NCBI RefSeq assembly: GCF_025665335.1
Contig: NZ_CP106869.1
Location: forward strand, 2,506,501 to 2,570,500
Direction of reading: 5' to 3'
DNA length: 64,000 nucleotides
Origin: Xanthomonas sp. AM6
GTDB taxonomy: Bacteria > Pseudomonadota > Gammaproteobacteria > Xanthomonadales > Xanthomonadaceae
Part shown: positions 53,287 through 61,875 of the stretch, one piece after another
Layout of the letters: the number at the start of each line of letters is the position of its first letter
How positions within the stretch are numbered: the stretch's first letter is position 1
Translations under genes and position numbers: made by a program
The notes under the pieces: generated by a model
Told to the model about the DNA's origin: nothing
The model's database searches: none
What the model saw: only the letters and a program-made list of their open reading frames with translations

Positions 53287-55367
53287 GCCAGCCGGCCGCG
53301 CAGATGAACACGCGCAAGATGATGGACATGATCAAGCACGGCCTCGGCGCGCCGGTGATCGTGATGGCGATGCTGGCGATGGTGGTGGTGCCGCTGGCCG
53401 CGCCGGTGCTGGACGCCCTGTTCACCTTCAACATCGCGATCTCGCTGATGGTGCTGCTGGCGGTGGTGTACGTGAAGCGGCCGCTGGAGTTCAGCATCTT
53501 CCCGATCGTGCTGCTGATGACCACGATGCTGCGCCTGGCGCTGAACGTGGCCTCCACCCGCGTGATCCTGATCAACGGCCAGGACGGCCACGGCGCCGCC
53601 GGCAAGGTCATCGAGGCCTTCGGCGAGTTCGTGATCGGCGGCAACTACGCGGTCGGCATCGTGGTGTTCGCGATCCTGACCATCATCAACTTCGTGGTCA
53701 TCACCAAGGGCGCCGGGCGCGTGTCGGAAGTGACCGCGCGCTTCATCCTCGACGCCATGCCCGGCAAGCAGATGGCGATCGACGCCGACCTCAACGCCGG
53801 CCTGCTGACCCGCGAGGAAGCCAAGGCCCGGCGCGAGGAAGTGCGCGAGGAAGCGGACTTCTACGGCTCGATGGACGGCGCCAGCAAGTTCATCCGCGGC
53901 GACGCCATCGCCGGCATCCTGATCCTGTTCATCAACCTCATCGGCGGCATGGCGGTCGGCGTCCTGCAGCACGGCATGCCGGTCGCCCAGGCTGCCTCCA
54001 CCTACACCCTGCTGTCGATCGGCGACGGCCTGGTCGCGCAGCTGCCGGCGCTGCTGGTGTCCTCGGCGGTGGCGATGCTGGTCACCCGCGCCTCGCGCTC
54101 GCAGGACATGGGCGCCTCGATGATGGGCCAGGTGTTCGGCCAGCACAAAGCGCTGGCGGTGGCCGCGGCGATCCTGGGCCTGGTCGGCCTGGTCCCGGGC
54201 ATGCCCAACGTCGCTTTCTTGACGCTGGCGCTGATCCTGGGCCTGCTGGCCTGGAAGATGTGGAAGCGCAGCCTGCTGCCGGAAGAAGCCAAGCCCGATC
54301 CGGTGCAACAGGCGGCCGCCGCCGGCGCGCAGGCCAACGCCGAGCTGGGCTGGGACGAACTGCGCCCGATCGACCCGCTGGGCCTGGAGGTCGGCTACCG
54401 GCTGATCCCGCTGGTGGACAAGGCCCAGGGCGGCGAGCTGATGGCGCGGATCAAGGGCGTGCGGCGCAAGCTGACCCAGGACATCGGCTTCCTGATCCCG
54501 CCGGTGCACATCCGCGACAACCTGGAACTGCCGGCCAACGCCTACCGCCTGCTGGTGCACGGCGTGCCGGTGGCCACCGCCGACATCCATCCGGACCGCG
54601 AACTGGCGCTGGACCCGGGCGGCGCGCTGGGCAAGATCGACGGCATCCCCGGCAAGGACCCCGCGTTCGGCCTGGACGCCATCTGGATCCAGCCGCACCA
54701 GCGCGCCCAGGCCGAGACCATGGGCTACACCGTGGTCGACCCGGCCACGGTGATCGCCACCCACCTGTCGCACCTGATCCGCGAGCACGCCCCGGAACTG
54801 CTCGGCCACGAGGAAGTGCAGCAGCTGCTGGCCACCCTGGCCAAGAGCGCGCCGAAGCTGGTCGAGGACCTCACCCCCAAGGCGCTGCCGCTGTCGGTGG
54901 TGGTGCGCGTGCTGCAGAACCTGCTGATCGAGAAGATCCCGGTGCGGCAGCTGCGCAAGATCGTCGAGGCGCTGGTCGAACAGGCCCCGCAGAGTCAGGA
55001 ACCCGGCGTGCTCACCGCCGCGGTGCGCAATGCGCTGGGCCGGTTCATCGTCCAGGAAATCGCCGGCATGTCCGCCGAACTGCCGGTGTTCACCCTGGCC
55101 CCGCAATTGGAACGTGTCTTGCAGGACTCTACCCAGGGCAACGGTGCCGCGCTGGAACCCGGCCTGGCCGAGCGGCTGCATCAGAGCCTGGCGGACTGCG
55201 TCAGCAAGCAGGAAGCGCGCAACGAACCGGCCGTGGTGCTGGTCCCGGCGCAGGTCCGCGCCGCGCTGGCCAGGCTGGTCCGCCACAGCGTCCCCTCGCT
55301 GTCGGTGCTGTCCTACAGCGAGGTACCGGAAGACAAGCGGCTGAAGTTGGTCGGGACGATCAGCTGA
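53283..55367 (+). CDS. flhA: Flagellar export gate protein FlhA
   Basis: FlhA forms the nonameric ring of the export gate and the docking platform for chaperone-substrate complexes. The 694-residue protein has about eight membrane helices with the FHIPEP-type region (MTTMLRLALNVASTRVILIN, DADLNAGLLTREEAKARREE). The large cytoplasmic domain (residues about 330-694) includes AIWIQPHQRAQAETMGYTVV and ATHLSHLIREHAPELLGHEE. The start overlaps the flhB stop. The stop is followed within 6 bases by a GGGATTC-type repeat arm. Confidence 0.97.
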   Translation: MSQPAAQMNTRKMMDMIKHGLGAPVIVMAMLAMVVVPLAAPVLDALFTFNIAISLMVLLAVVYVKRPLEFSIFPIVLLMTTMLRLALNVASTRVILINGQDGHGAAGKVIEAFGEFVIGGNYAVGIVVFAILTIINFVVITKGAGRVSEVTARFILDAMPGKQMAIDADLNAGLLTREEAKARREEVREEADFYGSMDGASKFIRGDAIAGILILFINLIGGMAVGVLQHGMPVAQAASTYTLLSIGDGLVAQLPALLVSSAVAMLVTRASRSQDMGASMMGQVFGQHKALAVAAAILGLVGLVPGMPNVAFLTLALILGLLAWKMWKRSLLPEEAKPDPVQQAAAAGAQANAELGWDELRPIDPLGLEVGYRLIPLVDKAQGGELMARIKGVRRKLTQDIGFLIPPVHIRDNLELPANAYRLLVHGVPVATADIHPDRELALDPGGALGKIDGIPGKDPAFGLDAIWIQPHQRAQAETMGYTVVDPATVIATHLSHLIREHAPELLGHEEVQQLLATLAKSAPKLVEDLTPKALPLSVVVRVLQNLLIEKIPVRQLRKIVEALVEQAPQSQEPGVLTAAVRNALGRFIVQEIAGMSAELPVFTLAPQLERVLQDSTQGNGAALEPGLAERLHQSLADCVSKQEARNEPAVVLVPAQVRAALARLVRHSVPSLSVLSYSEVPEDKRLKLVGTIS

Positions 55368-55372
55368 CAGGC

Positions 55373-55533
55373 AGGGATTGGTGATTTGGGATTCGGGATT
55401 CGCAACAGCGCACCCCGCGAGCGGAGAGAGACAGCAATGAAACGATCGAAGACAACCAGAGCAAGGCGACCGGATGCCAACCGCGCAATGGCGGCCTCCG
55501 CGACCCATCCCCACTCCCCACTCCCGAATCCCG
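55373..55533. repeat. Intergenic element with GGGATTC-type inverted arms (copy B)
   Basis: The flhA-flhF gap begins with GGGATTGGTGATTTGGGATT-type sequence (about 55373-55404). It ends with the complementary CCCCACTCCCGAATCCCGG type (about 55509-55533), ten bases before the flhF ATG. The central roughly 105 bases show no similarity to the other copies apart from a CGCAAC start. Confidence 0.65.
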
Positions 55534-55543
55534 GTTTCCACCC

Positions 55544-57172
55544 ATGAAAATCAAACGCTTCGTAGCTCCCGACATGCGCACCGCGTTCCGCATGGTGCGC
55601 GACGAGCACGGTCCGGATGCGGTGATCCTGTCCAACCGGCGCACCGACGAGGGCATCGAGATCGTCGCCGCCAGCAACTACGACGAGGCGCTGGTGCAGC
55701 AGGCGCTGGACGCGGTGCGGCCGGACGAGACGGCGCGGCTGCCGGTGTCGGCCGCCAATCCGGCGCCGCGTGCGGCCAAGGCCGGCGCCGCCGGCAACTC
55801 GGCGATGGCGATGATGGCCGCGATCAGCGATCGCCGCAGCGCCCCGGCCGCCGCGGCGACGCAGGCCGCGCCGGCGCGGCCGCTGACCCAGCCTGCCGCG
55901 ATCGCCGCCTCGGCGATGCCGGCCGGCACCGCGCCGGCGCCGAGCCGGCCCGCTGCCGCGCCGCGTGCCCCCGCTCCCGCCTCCGCGCCGGCGCCTGCCG
56001 AATTCCAGATTCCCGAGGACGTGTTCCGCAACGCGCCGATCAGCGTGCCGATGCCGAGCCCGTTCGCCGCTGCGGCCTCCGCGTCCAGCGCCGCCGCCAG
56101 CGCCGCCGCGGTGCCGGCCTGGCTCGAAGGCATCGCCGCGGTCTCGCTGACCCCGGCGGCCGCCACGGCTGCGCCGGCCGCCGAGCCGGCGCCGGTCGCG
56201 GCCAGCGCCGGGATCCCGGCGCCGCCGGCCCTGGCGCCGGTGCCGAGCTTCCCGGCCATGCAGAACGACGAACAATTGACTCAGCTGCGCGACGAACTGG
56301 CGCTGATGCGGCAGATGATCGAGCGCGAGATGAACCGGCTCACCGACGAACGCCTGCGCGGCTCGCCGGTCCGCGCCCAGGCGCTGGAGCTGATGGACGA
56401 CTACGGCTTCGACAGCGGCCTGACCCGCGACGTGGTCATGCAGATCCCGGCCGACCTGGAACTGCACCGCGGCCGCGGGATGATGCTGGGGCTGCTGTCC
56501 AAGCGCCTGCCGATCGCCGCGCTGGATCCGATCGAGGAAGGCGGCGTGATCGCCCTGATCGGCCCCACCGGCGCCGGCAAGACCACCACCATCGCCAAGC
56601 TGGCCTCGCGCTTCCTGGAACGCCACGCCGCCCGCGACGTGGCCCTGGTCACCACCGACACCATCCGCGTCGGCGGCCGCGAACAGCTGCACAGCTACGG
56701 CCGCCAGCTCGGCATCGCCGTGCACGAGGCCGACAGCGACGCCGCCCTGCAACAGCTGCTGGAGCGCCTGCGCGACTACAAGCTGGTGCTGATCGACACC
56801 GCCGGCATGGGCCAGCGCGACCGCGCGCTGGTCGGGCAGCTGCACTGGCTGCGCGCCTCCAGAGTGGTCCGGTCCTTGCTAGTACTTCCTGCCAATGCCC
56901 ATTTCTCCGACCTGGACGAGGTGGTGCGCCGGTTCGCCGGCGCCGATCCGCAGGGGGTGATCTTGACCAAGCTGGACGAAACCGGGCGGTTTGGAAGTGC
57001 ACTGTCGGTGGTCGCGGACCACCGGCTTCCCATCACCTGGGTGACCGATGGTCAGCGCGTGCCGGACGACCTGCACCGCGCCAACGCCGCCAGCCTGGTA
57101 CTGCGCCTTGAAGATTTGCGGCGCGCTGCCGATAAGCCCTGTACTCCGGAGCAGAACCATGCCGTCGCGTGA
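55544..57172 (+). CDS. flhF: Flagellar placement GTPase FlhF
   Basis: FlhF is an SRP-type GTPase that sets the polar site of flagellar assembly. The 542-residue protein has an N-terminal B domain (MKIKRFVAPDMRTAFRMVRD), a long Ala/Pro-rich linker (about residues 70-235), an NG domain with Walker A GPTGAGKT (340-347), DTIRVGGREQLHSYGRQLGI and LIDTAGMGQRDRAL, and TKLDETGRFG. No ribosome site is visible before the ATG, where the repeat arm ends. The 3' end carries a sigma-28-like site and overlaps flhG. Confidence 0.97.
   Translation: MKIKRFVAPDMRTAFRMVRDEHGPDAVILSNRRTDEGIEIVAASNYDEALVQQALDAVRPDETARLPVSAANPAPRAAKAGAAGNSAMAMMAAISDRRSAPAAAATQAAPARPLTQPAAIAASAMPAGTAPAPSRPAAAPRAPAPASAPAPAEFQIPEDVFRNAPISVPMPSPFAAAASASSAAASAAAVPAWLEGIAAVSLTPAAATAAPAAEPAPVAASAGIPAPPALAPVPSFPAMQNDEQLTQLRDELALMRQMIEREMNRLTDERLRGSPVRAQALELMDDYGFDSGLTRDVVMQIPADLELHRGRGMMLGLLSKRLPIAALDPIEEGGVIALIGPTGAGKTTTIAKLASRFLERHAARDVALVTTDTIRVGGREQLHSYGRQLGIAVHEADSDAALQQLLERLRDYKLVLIDTAGMGQRDRALVGQLHWLRASRVVRSLLVLPANAHFSDLDEVVRRFAGADPQGVILTKLDETGRFGSALSVVADHRLPITWVTDGQRVPDDLHRANAASLVLRLEDLRRAADKPCTPEQNHAVA
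57109..57135 (+). promoter_or_regulatory. Candidate FliA (sigma-28) promoter inside flhF, for flhG-fliA
   Basis: TGAAG (57109-57113), 14 bases, GCCGATAA (57128-57135). The -10 is a perfect 8 of 8 match and the spacing equals that at fliC, fliD and motC. It would start about 17 bases before flhG and allow autoregulation of fliA. Confidence 0.55.
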
Positions 57173-58043
57173 TTACGCCAATCTGACCAATGCCTTCCCC
57201 CTGTCGGCAACGCGCAGCGAACCGCTGGGCCCGGTGCGCACGATCGCCGTGACCGGCGGCAAGGGCGGCGTCGGCAAGACCAACATCTCGGTCAACCTGT
57301 CGATGGCGCTGGCCGACATGGGCAAGCGCACCCTGCTGCTGGACGCCGACCTGGGCCTGGCCAACGTCGACGTGCTGCTCGGGCTGACCCCCAAGTTCAC
57401 CCTGGCCGACCTGGTCGCCGGGCGCTGCACCCTGGAAGAAGTGCTGATCGACATGCCCAACGGGCTGATGGTGGTGCCCGCCGCCTCCGGCCGCCGGCAC
57501 ATGGCCGAGCTGCCGCCGGCCCAGCACGTGGGCCTGGTCAACGTGTTCTCCGAGCTGCAGCGCGAGCTGGACGTGATGATCATCGACACCGCCGCCGGCA
57601 TCACCGACAGCGTGCTGACCTTCTGCCAGGCCGCGCAGGACGCGGTGGTGGTGGTCTGCGACGAGCCGGCCTCGATCACCGACGCCTACGCGCTGATCAA
57701 GGTGCTGTCGCGCGAACGCGGCGTGGACCGGGTGCAGATCGTGGCCAACATGGTCCGCGACCTCAACGAAGGCCGCCTGCTGTACGACAAGCTGAGCCGG
57801 GTGTGCGAGAAGTTCCTCGGCGACGTGTCGCTGAACTACCTGGGCTGCGTGCCGCAGGACGACTGGCTGCGCCTGGCGGTGCAGCGCCAGCAGCCGGTGG
57901 TCAAGGCCTACCCGTCCAGCCCGTCGGCGCAGGCGATCGCCGAGATCGCCCGGCGCACCGCGCGCTGGCAGGCGCCGACCGTGCCGCGCGGCAACGTCGA
58001 GTTCTTCGTCGAACGGATCATCCAGCGGGGGGTCGCCGCATGA
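57159..58043 (+). CDS. flhG: Flagellar number regulator FlhG (FleN), MinD-like ATPase
   Basis: FlhG limits flagellar number by antagonising FleQ and FlhF. The 294-residue protein has the deviant Walker A TGGKGGVGKT (Lys35 and Lys40), the DADLGLANVDVLLGL segment, MIIDTAAGITDSVLTFCQAA and a C-terminal amphipathic region for membrane binding (NVEFFVERIIQRGVAA). The ATG overlaps the end of flhF by 14 bases; the frame is open slightly upstream without conserved residues. Its stop overlaps the fliA start. Confidence 0.96.
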   Translation: MPSRDYANLTNAFPLSATRSEPLGPVRTIAVTGGKGGVGKTNISVNLSMALADMGKRTLLLDADLGLANVDVLLGLTPKFTLADLVAGRCTLEEVLIDMPNGLMVVPAASGRRHMAELPPAQHVGLVNVFSELQRELDVMIIDTAAGITDSVLTFCQAAQDAVVVVCDEPASITDAYALIKVLSRERGVDRVQIVANMVRDLNEGRLLYDKLSRVCEKFLGDVSLNYLGCVPQDDWLRLAVQRQQPVVKAYPSSPSAQAIAEIARRTARWQAPTVPRGNVEFFVERIIQRGVAA

Positions 58044-58789
58044 ACGCCGCCGCCCAGTACCGCGCCGTGCAGCGCAACAGTTCCAACGACTACATCGCCC
58101 AGCATTCGGACCTGGTGCGGCGCATCGCCCACCACCTGGCGGCGCGGCTGCCGGCCAGCGTGGAGATCGACGACCTGATCCAGGCCGGCATGATCGGCCT
58201 GATCGAGGCCTCGCGCAGCTACGACGCCGACCAGGGCGCCTCGTTCGAGACCTACGCCTCGATCCGCATCCGCGGCTCGATGATCGACGAGATCCGCCGC
58301 GGCGACTGGGTGCCGCGTTCGGTGCACCGCCGCGCCCGCGACGCCGCCTCGGCGATCCGCAGGATCGAGCAGAGCACCGGCCGCGCCGCCGCCGCCAACG
58401 AAGTGGCCGCGGCGATGGACATGCCGCTTCCCGAATACCTGCGATTGATGGAAGATGCCGCGCGCGGCCAGGTGCTGAGCCTGGAATCGCGGGTCGAGGA
58501 CCACGGCGAGCTGGACACCATCGCCAAGGGCGGGCCCAATCCGCAGCAGATGCTGGAACGCAGCGAATTCGGCCGCGAGCTGGGCAAGGCCATCGCGCAA
58601 TTGCCCGAACGCGAGCAGCTGGTGCTGTCGCTGTACTACGAACAGGAATTGAACCTGAAGGAAATCGGCGCGGTGCTCGGTGTCAGCGAGTCGCGCGTCT
58701 GCCAGATCCACGGCCAGGCCACGGTACGGTTGCGCGGGCGCCTGAAAGCGTTCGAAGCGGCGGACGCCGGCCTGGAAGACGAAGAATAA
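58040..58789 (+). CDS. fliA: Flagellar sigma factor FliA (sigma-28)
   Basis: FliA directs transcription of late flagellar and chemotaxis genes. The 249-residue protein shows sigma-70 family regions: 2 (VEIDDLIQAGMIGLIEASRS, then TYASIRIRGSMIDEIRRGDW), 3 (RRIEQSTGRAAAANEVAAAM) and 4 (LPEREQLVLSLYYEQELNLK, then EIGAVLGVSESRVCQIHGQA). The start overlaps the flhG stop. Eight sigma-28-like sites in this window are likely targets. The anti-sigma factor gene flgM is not in the window. Confidence 0.97.
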   Translation: MNAAAQYRAVQRNSSNDYIAQHSDLVRRIAHHLAARLPASVEIDDLIQAGMIGLIEASRSYDADQGASFETYASIRIRGSMIDEIRRGDWVPRSVHRRARDAASAIRRIEQSTGRAAAANEVAAAMDMPLPEYLRLMEDAARGQVLSLESRVEDHGELDTIAKGGPNPQQMLERSEFGRELGKAIAQLPEREQLVLSLYYEQELNLKEIGAVLGVSESRVCQIHGQATVRLRGRLKAFEAADAGLEDEE

Positions 58790-58807
58790 GACCCAAGGGA
58801 GTTAGCG

Positions 58808-59200
58808 GTGAACAAGAACATGCGGATTTTGATCGTGGACGATTTCTCGACGATGCGGCGCATCGTCAAGAATCTGCTCGGCGATCTGGGCTTCACCAAC
58901 ACTGCAGAGGCCGAGGACGGCAACAGTGCCCTGGCTGCACTGCGCTCGGCGCCGTTCGAGTTCGTGGTCACCGACTGGAACATGCCCGGCATGACCGGCA
59001 TCGACCTGCTGCGCAACATTCGCGCCGACGACAAGCTCAAGCACCTGCCGGTGCTGATGGTGACCGCCGAGGCCAAGCGCGAGCAGATCATCGAGGCCGC
59101 GCAGTGCGGCGTGAACGGCTACATCATCAAGCCGTTCACCGCGCAGACGCTGCAGGAGAAGCTGGGCAAGATCTTCGAACGCCTGGGAGCGACCGCCTGA
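58808..59200 (+). CDS. cheY: Chemotaxis response regulator CheY
   Basis: CheY carries the chemotactic signal from CheA to FliM. The 130-residue single-receiver protein has Asp11-Asp12, phosphoacceptor Asp56 ([16 protein letters not shown]), Thr in [11 protein letters not shown] and Lys in [11 protein letters not shown]. It is closely of the enteric CheY type. It begins at GTG with AAGGGAG nine bases upstream, 18 bases after fliA. The stop shares a base with the cheZ start. Confidence 0.97.
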   Translation: MNKNMRILIVDDFSTMRRIVKNLLGDLGFTNTAEAEDGNSALAALRSAPFEFVVTDWNMPGMTGIDLLRNIRADDKLKHLPVLMVTAEAKREQIIEAAQCGVNGYIIKPFTAQTLQEKLGKIFERLGATA

Positions 59201-59808
59201 TGGAAGCCACCGCCGAACGCAGCGCCCTGATCGAACGCCTGCAAGGTGCGCTGGACGCACTGGAAAAGGGCGACGAAGCCGGCTGGCGCAGGGAAATCGA
59301 CACCCTCGCCGCCTGGCGCACGCGGCCGATGATGCAGGGCCTGAGCCGGCTGGCGCGCGACCTGGGCCAGGCGCTGGGCGAACTGCCGACCGTGCCCACC
59401 GAGGCCGGCGAGCTGGACGACGCCTGCTCGCGCCTGGACCACGTGGTGGCGATGACCGAAGAGGCCAGCCACCGCACCCTGGACCTGGCCGAGGAATGCC
59501 GCGCGCTGGCCGAACAGCTGCGCGCCGGCGGCCTCACCGGCGACCAGGGCGAGATCCTCGACAAGATCCGCCACAACCTCACCGAGATGGCCCTGGCGCA
59601 GAGCTTCCAGGACCTGACCGGGCAGATCATCCGCCGCGTCGCGGCGATCGTGCGCCGCGTGCACGAGGGCTTCGGCGCGCTGGGATTGCCGCCGAAGGAA
59701 GAGAAGAAACCCGATGGCAGCCTGGCCGGCCCCGCGCTGGCCGGACTGGACCGTCACGGCGTGTCGCAGAACGACGCCGACGACCTGCTGTCCGGACTGG
59801 GACTGTAA
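59200..59808 (+). CDS. cheZ: CheY-P phosphatase CheZ
   Basis: CheZ dephosphorylates CheY-P. The 202-residue protein has the long helical hairpin and the catalytic motif around ALAQSFQDLTGQIIRRVAAI (Asp and Gln of the QDLTGQ segment). The C-terminal CheY-binding tail reads VSQNDADDLLSGLGL. The ATG overlaps the cheY stop by one base, so the two products are made together. The C-terminal peptide is the expected anchor for CheY. Confidence 0.95.
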   Translation: MEATAERSALIERLQGALDALEKGDEAGWRREIDTLAAWRTRPMMQGLSRLARDLGQALGELPTVPTEAGELDDACSRLDHVVAMTEEASHRTLDLAEECRALAEQLRAGGLTGDQGEILDKIRHNLTEMALAQSFQDLTGQIIRRVAAIVRRVHEGFGALGLPPKEEKKPDGSLAGPALAGLDRHGVSQNDADDLLSGLGL

Positions 59809-59812
59809 TGCC

Positions 59813-61549
59813 ATGAGCGCCGTACCCGACGACATCGCTGCCGACTTCATCATCGAAGCCCAGGAGATCCTGGACCGGCTCGGCGAGCAGCTGGTGTCGC
59901 TGGAGCAGGCGCCCGAGGACAGCGACCAGCTCAACGCGGTGTTCCGCGGCTTCCACACGCTCAAGGGCGGCGCCGGCTTCCTGGCGATCAACGCCATGGT
60001 CGAGCTGTGCCACGCCGCCGAGGACACCCTGGGCCAGGCCCGCGCCGGTCAGGCCACGCTGCAGGCGCGGCACTTCGACGCCGCGCAGCAGTCGCTGGAC
60101 TACCTGCAGTCGATGCTCGACGCGTTCGGCAGCGGCAACGAGCCGCCGCGCGCGCCGCCGCAGCTGATCGCGCAGTTCGCGACCAGCGGCGAGGAGACCA
60201 GCGCCCCGATCGCCGCGCCCGTCGCTGCGGCGCCGGCCAAGGCGCCGGCCGCCGGCGGCAACGGCGAGATGATCGACGACGAGGAATTCGAAGCGCTGCT
60301 CGACCAGCTGCACGGCGCCGCCGCGCCGAGCGCGCTGCCGGTCGCGGCCGCCGCGCCGCGTCCGGCACCGGCCAAGCCGGCCGCCGCGCCGGCCAAGGCC
60401 GCCGAACCCGAACACACCGTGCGCGTGGACACCAAGCGCCTGGATGCGATCGTCAACCTGATCGGCGAACTGGTGCTGTCGCGCAACCGGCTCAAGACCC
60501 TGCGCGTGCGCCTGCGCGACGAAGAACTGGACCGCGCGGTCAGCAGCCTGGACATCGCCACCGCGCGCCTGCAGTCGGCGGTGATGCGCACCCGCATGCA
60601 GCCGGTCGGCAAGGTGTTCTCGCGCTTCCCCAAGGTGGCGCGCGACGTCGCCCGCTCCCTGAACAAGGAAGTGGACCTGGAACTGATTGGCGCCGACACC
60701 GAACTGGACCGCAACCTGGTCGAGGCGCTGGCCGATCCGCTGGTGCACCTGGTGCGCAACGCGATCGACCACGGCATCGAGACCCCGGCGCTGCGCGAGG
60801 CCACCGGCAAGCCGCGCGGCGGCCACGTGCGCCTGTCGGCGCAGCAGGAAGGCGACTACGTCAGCATCGAGGTGCAGGACGACGGCGCCGGCATCGACCC
60901 CGAGCGCCTGCGCCAGAAGGCGCGCGAGAAAGGCCTGATCGACCCGGAAGCCGCCGCGCGCCTGACCACCGAGGAGTGCCTGCACCTGGTGTTCCTGCCG
61001 GGCTTTTCGACCAAATCCGAGGTCACCGACATCTCCGGCCGCGGCGTCGGCATGGACGTGGTGCAGTCGCGCATCCGCGAACTCAGCGGGCAGATCCAGA
61101 TCCAGTCCGAACTGGGCCGCGGCAGCCGCTTCCTGATCCGCGTGCCGCTGACCCTGGCGATCCTGCCGACCCTGCTGGTGCAGGCCGGCGACACCGTCTA
61201 CGCGCTGCCGCTGGCGCGCGTGGTGGAAGTGCTGCACGCGCCGAGCCGCTCGCTGGGCTGGTTCGACGGCCGCGCCGTGCTCGACCGGCAATCGCACACG
61301 CTGCCGCTGGTGGACCTGCGCCAGTGGCTGAACATCGAAGCGCCGCAGCTGCCGCTGCTGACCGTGGTGGTGCTGCAGGCCGGCGAATCGCGCATGGGCC
61401 TGATCGTGGACCAGGTCCGCGGCCGCGAGGAAGTGGTGATCAAGCCGCTGCCGCGCGCCCTGCGCGGCCTGCCCGGCTACGCCGGCGCGACCCTGATCGG
61501 CGACGGCCGGCTGGCGCTGATCCTGGATGTGGACGGCCTGAAGAGCTGA
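59813..61549 (+). CDS. cheA: Chemotaxis histidine kinase CheA
   Basis: CheA receives input from chemoreceptors and phosphorylates CheY. The 578-residue protein has an HPt domain with His48 (RGFHTLKGGAGF), an Ala/Pro-rich linker with a short acidic motif, a dimerisation domain (VDTKRLDAIVNLIGELVLSR), an ATP-binding domain (HLVRNAIDHGIETPALREAT, then DDGAGIDPERL and GRGVGMDVVQSRI), and a CheW-like regulatory domain (VYALPLARVVEVLHAPSRSL). No clear P2 CheY-binding domain is seen, as in many polar-flagellate CheA proteins. No receptor, cheW, cheR or cheB lies in the window. Confidence 0.96.
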   Translation: MSAVPDDIAADFIIEAQEILDRLGEQLVSLEQAPEDSDQLNAVFRGFHTLKGGAGFLAINAMVELCHAAEDTLGQARAGQATLQARHFDAAQQSLDYLQSMLDAFGSGNEPPRAPPQLIAQFATSGEETSAPIAAPVAAAPAKAPAAGGNGEMIDDEEFEALLDQLHGAAAPSALPVAAAAPRPAPAKPAAAPAKAAEPEHTVRVDTKRLDAIVNLIGELVLSRNRLKTLRVRLRDEELDRAVSSLDIATARLQSAVMRTRMQPVGKVFSRFPKVARDVARSLNKEVDLELIGADTELDRNLVEALADPLVHLVRNAIDHGIETPALREATGKPRGGHVRLSAQQEGDYVSIEVQDDGAGIDPERLRQKAREKGLIDPEAAARLTTEECLHLVFLPGFSTKSEVTDISGRGVGMDVVQSRIRELSGQIQIQSELGRGSRFLIRVPLTLAILPTLLVQAGDTVYALPLARVVEVLHAPSRSLGWFDGRAVLDRQSHTLPLVDLRQWLNIEAPQLPLLTVVVLQAGESRMGLIVDQVRGREEVVIKPLPRALRGLPGYAGATLIGDGRLALILDVDGLKS

Positions 61550-61553
61550 GGGG

Positions 61554-61838
61554 CCGGGATTCGGGAGTGGGGAGCGGGGATTCGCAAGGGCGGTCCCGGT
61601 GCGGAGCGTTTGCGTGGCGATCCGATGCCCGAAGTGCCATGGACGTGGCGGCAAGTTCAGTGGCTGTCTCGGTCGCGCTTTGCTGTAGGAGCGGCTTCAG
61701 CCGCGACGCCTTATCGGCAAGGCGTCGCGGCTGAAGCCGCTCCTACAGAAGGCAGCGCATTCGCCGATCTGCGGCTCGGCAGCCGACGGCCAGCCGCCTC
61801 GAATCCCAATCCCGAATCCCCAATCCCCAATCCCGGCC
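61554..61838. repeat. Intergenic element with GGGATTC-type inverted arms (copy C)
   Basis: The cheA-motC gap starts with GGGATTCGGGAGTGGGGAGC-type sequence (about 61554-61590). It ends with GAATCCCAATCCCGAATCCC type (about 61801-61838). This copy encloses a REP-like palindrome at 61683-61748. The remaining interior (61591-61682 and 61749-61800) shows nothing recognisable. Confidence 0.65.
61683..61748. repeat. REP-like perfect palindrome
   Basis: Two perfect 30-base arms (61683-61712 and 61719-61748) surround the hexamer ATCGGC. The arms start CTGTAGGAGCGGCTTCAGCC. This GTAGGAGCGGCTTCAGCCGC type is a well-known repetitive extragenic palindrome of xanthomonads and pseudomonads, mobilised by RAYT-type proteins. 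No such gene is in the window. Confidence 0.92.
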
Positions 61839-61841
61839 CCA

Positions 61842-61868
61842 TCAAGTCCCTCCCCGCGCTGCCGATAG
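61842..61868 (+). promoter_or_regulatory. FliA (sigma-28) promoter of motC
   Basis: TCAAGTCC (61842-61849), an 11-base spacer, GCCGATAG (61861-61868). The -10 ends only seven bases before the motC ATG at 61876, so the transcript should start within a base or two of the start codon. Confidence 0.75.
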
Positions 61869-61875
61869 TTCCTGC

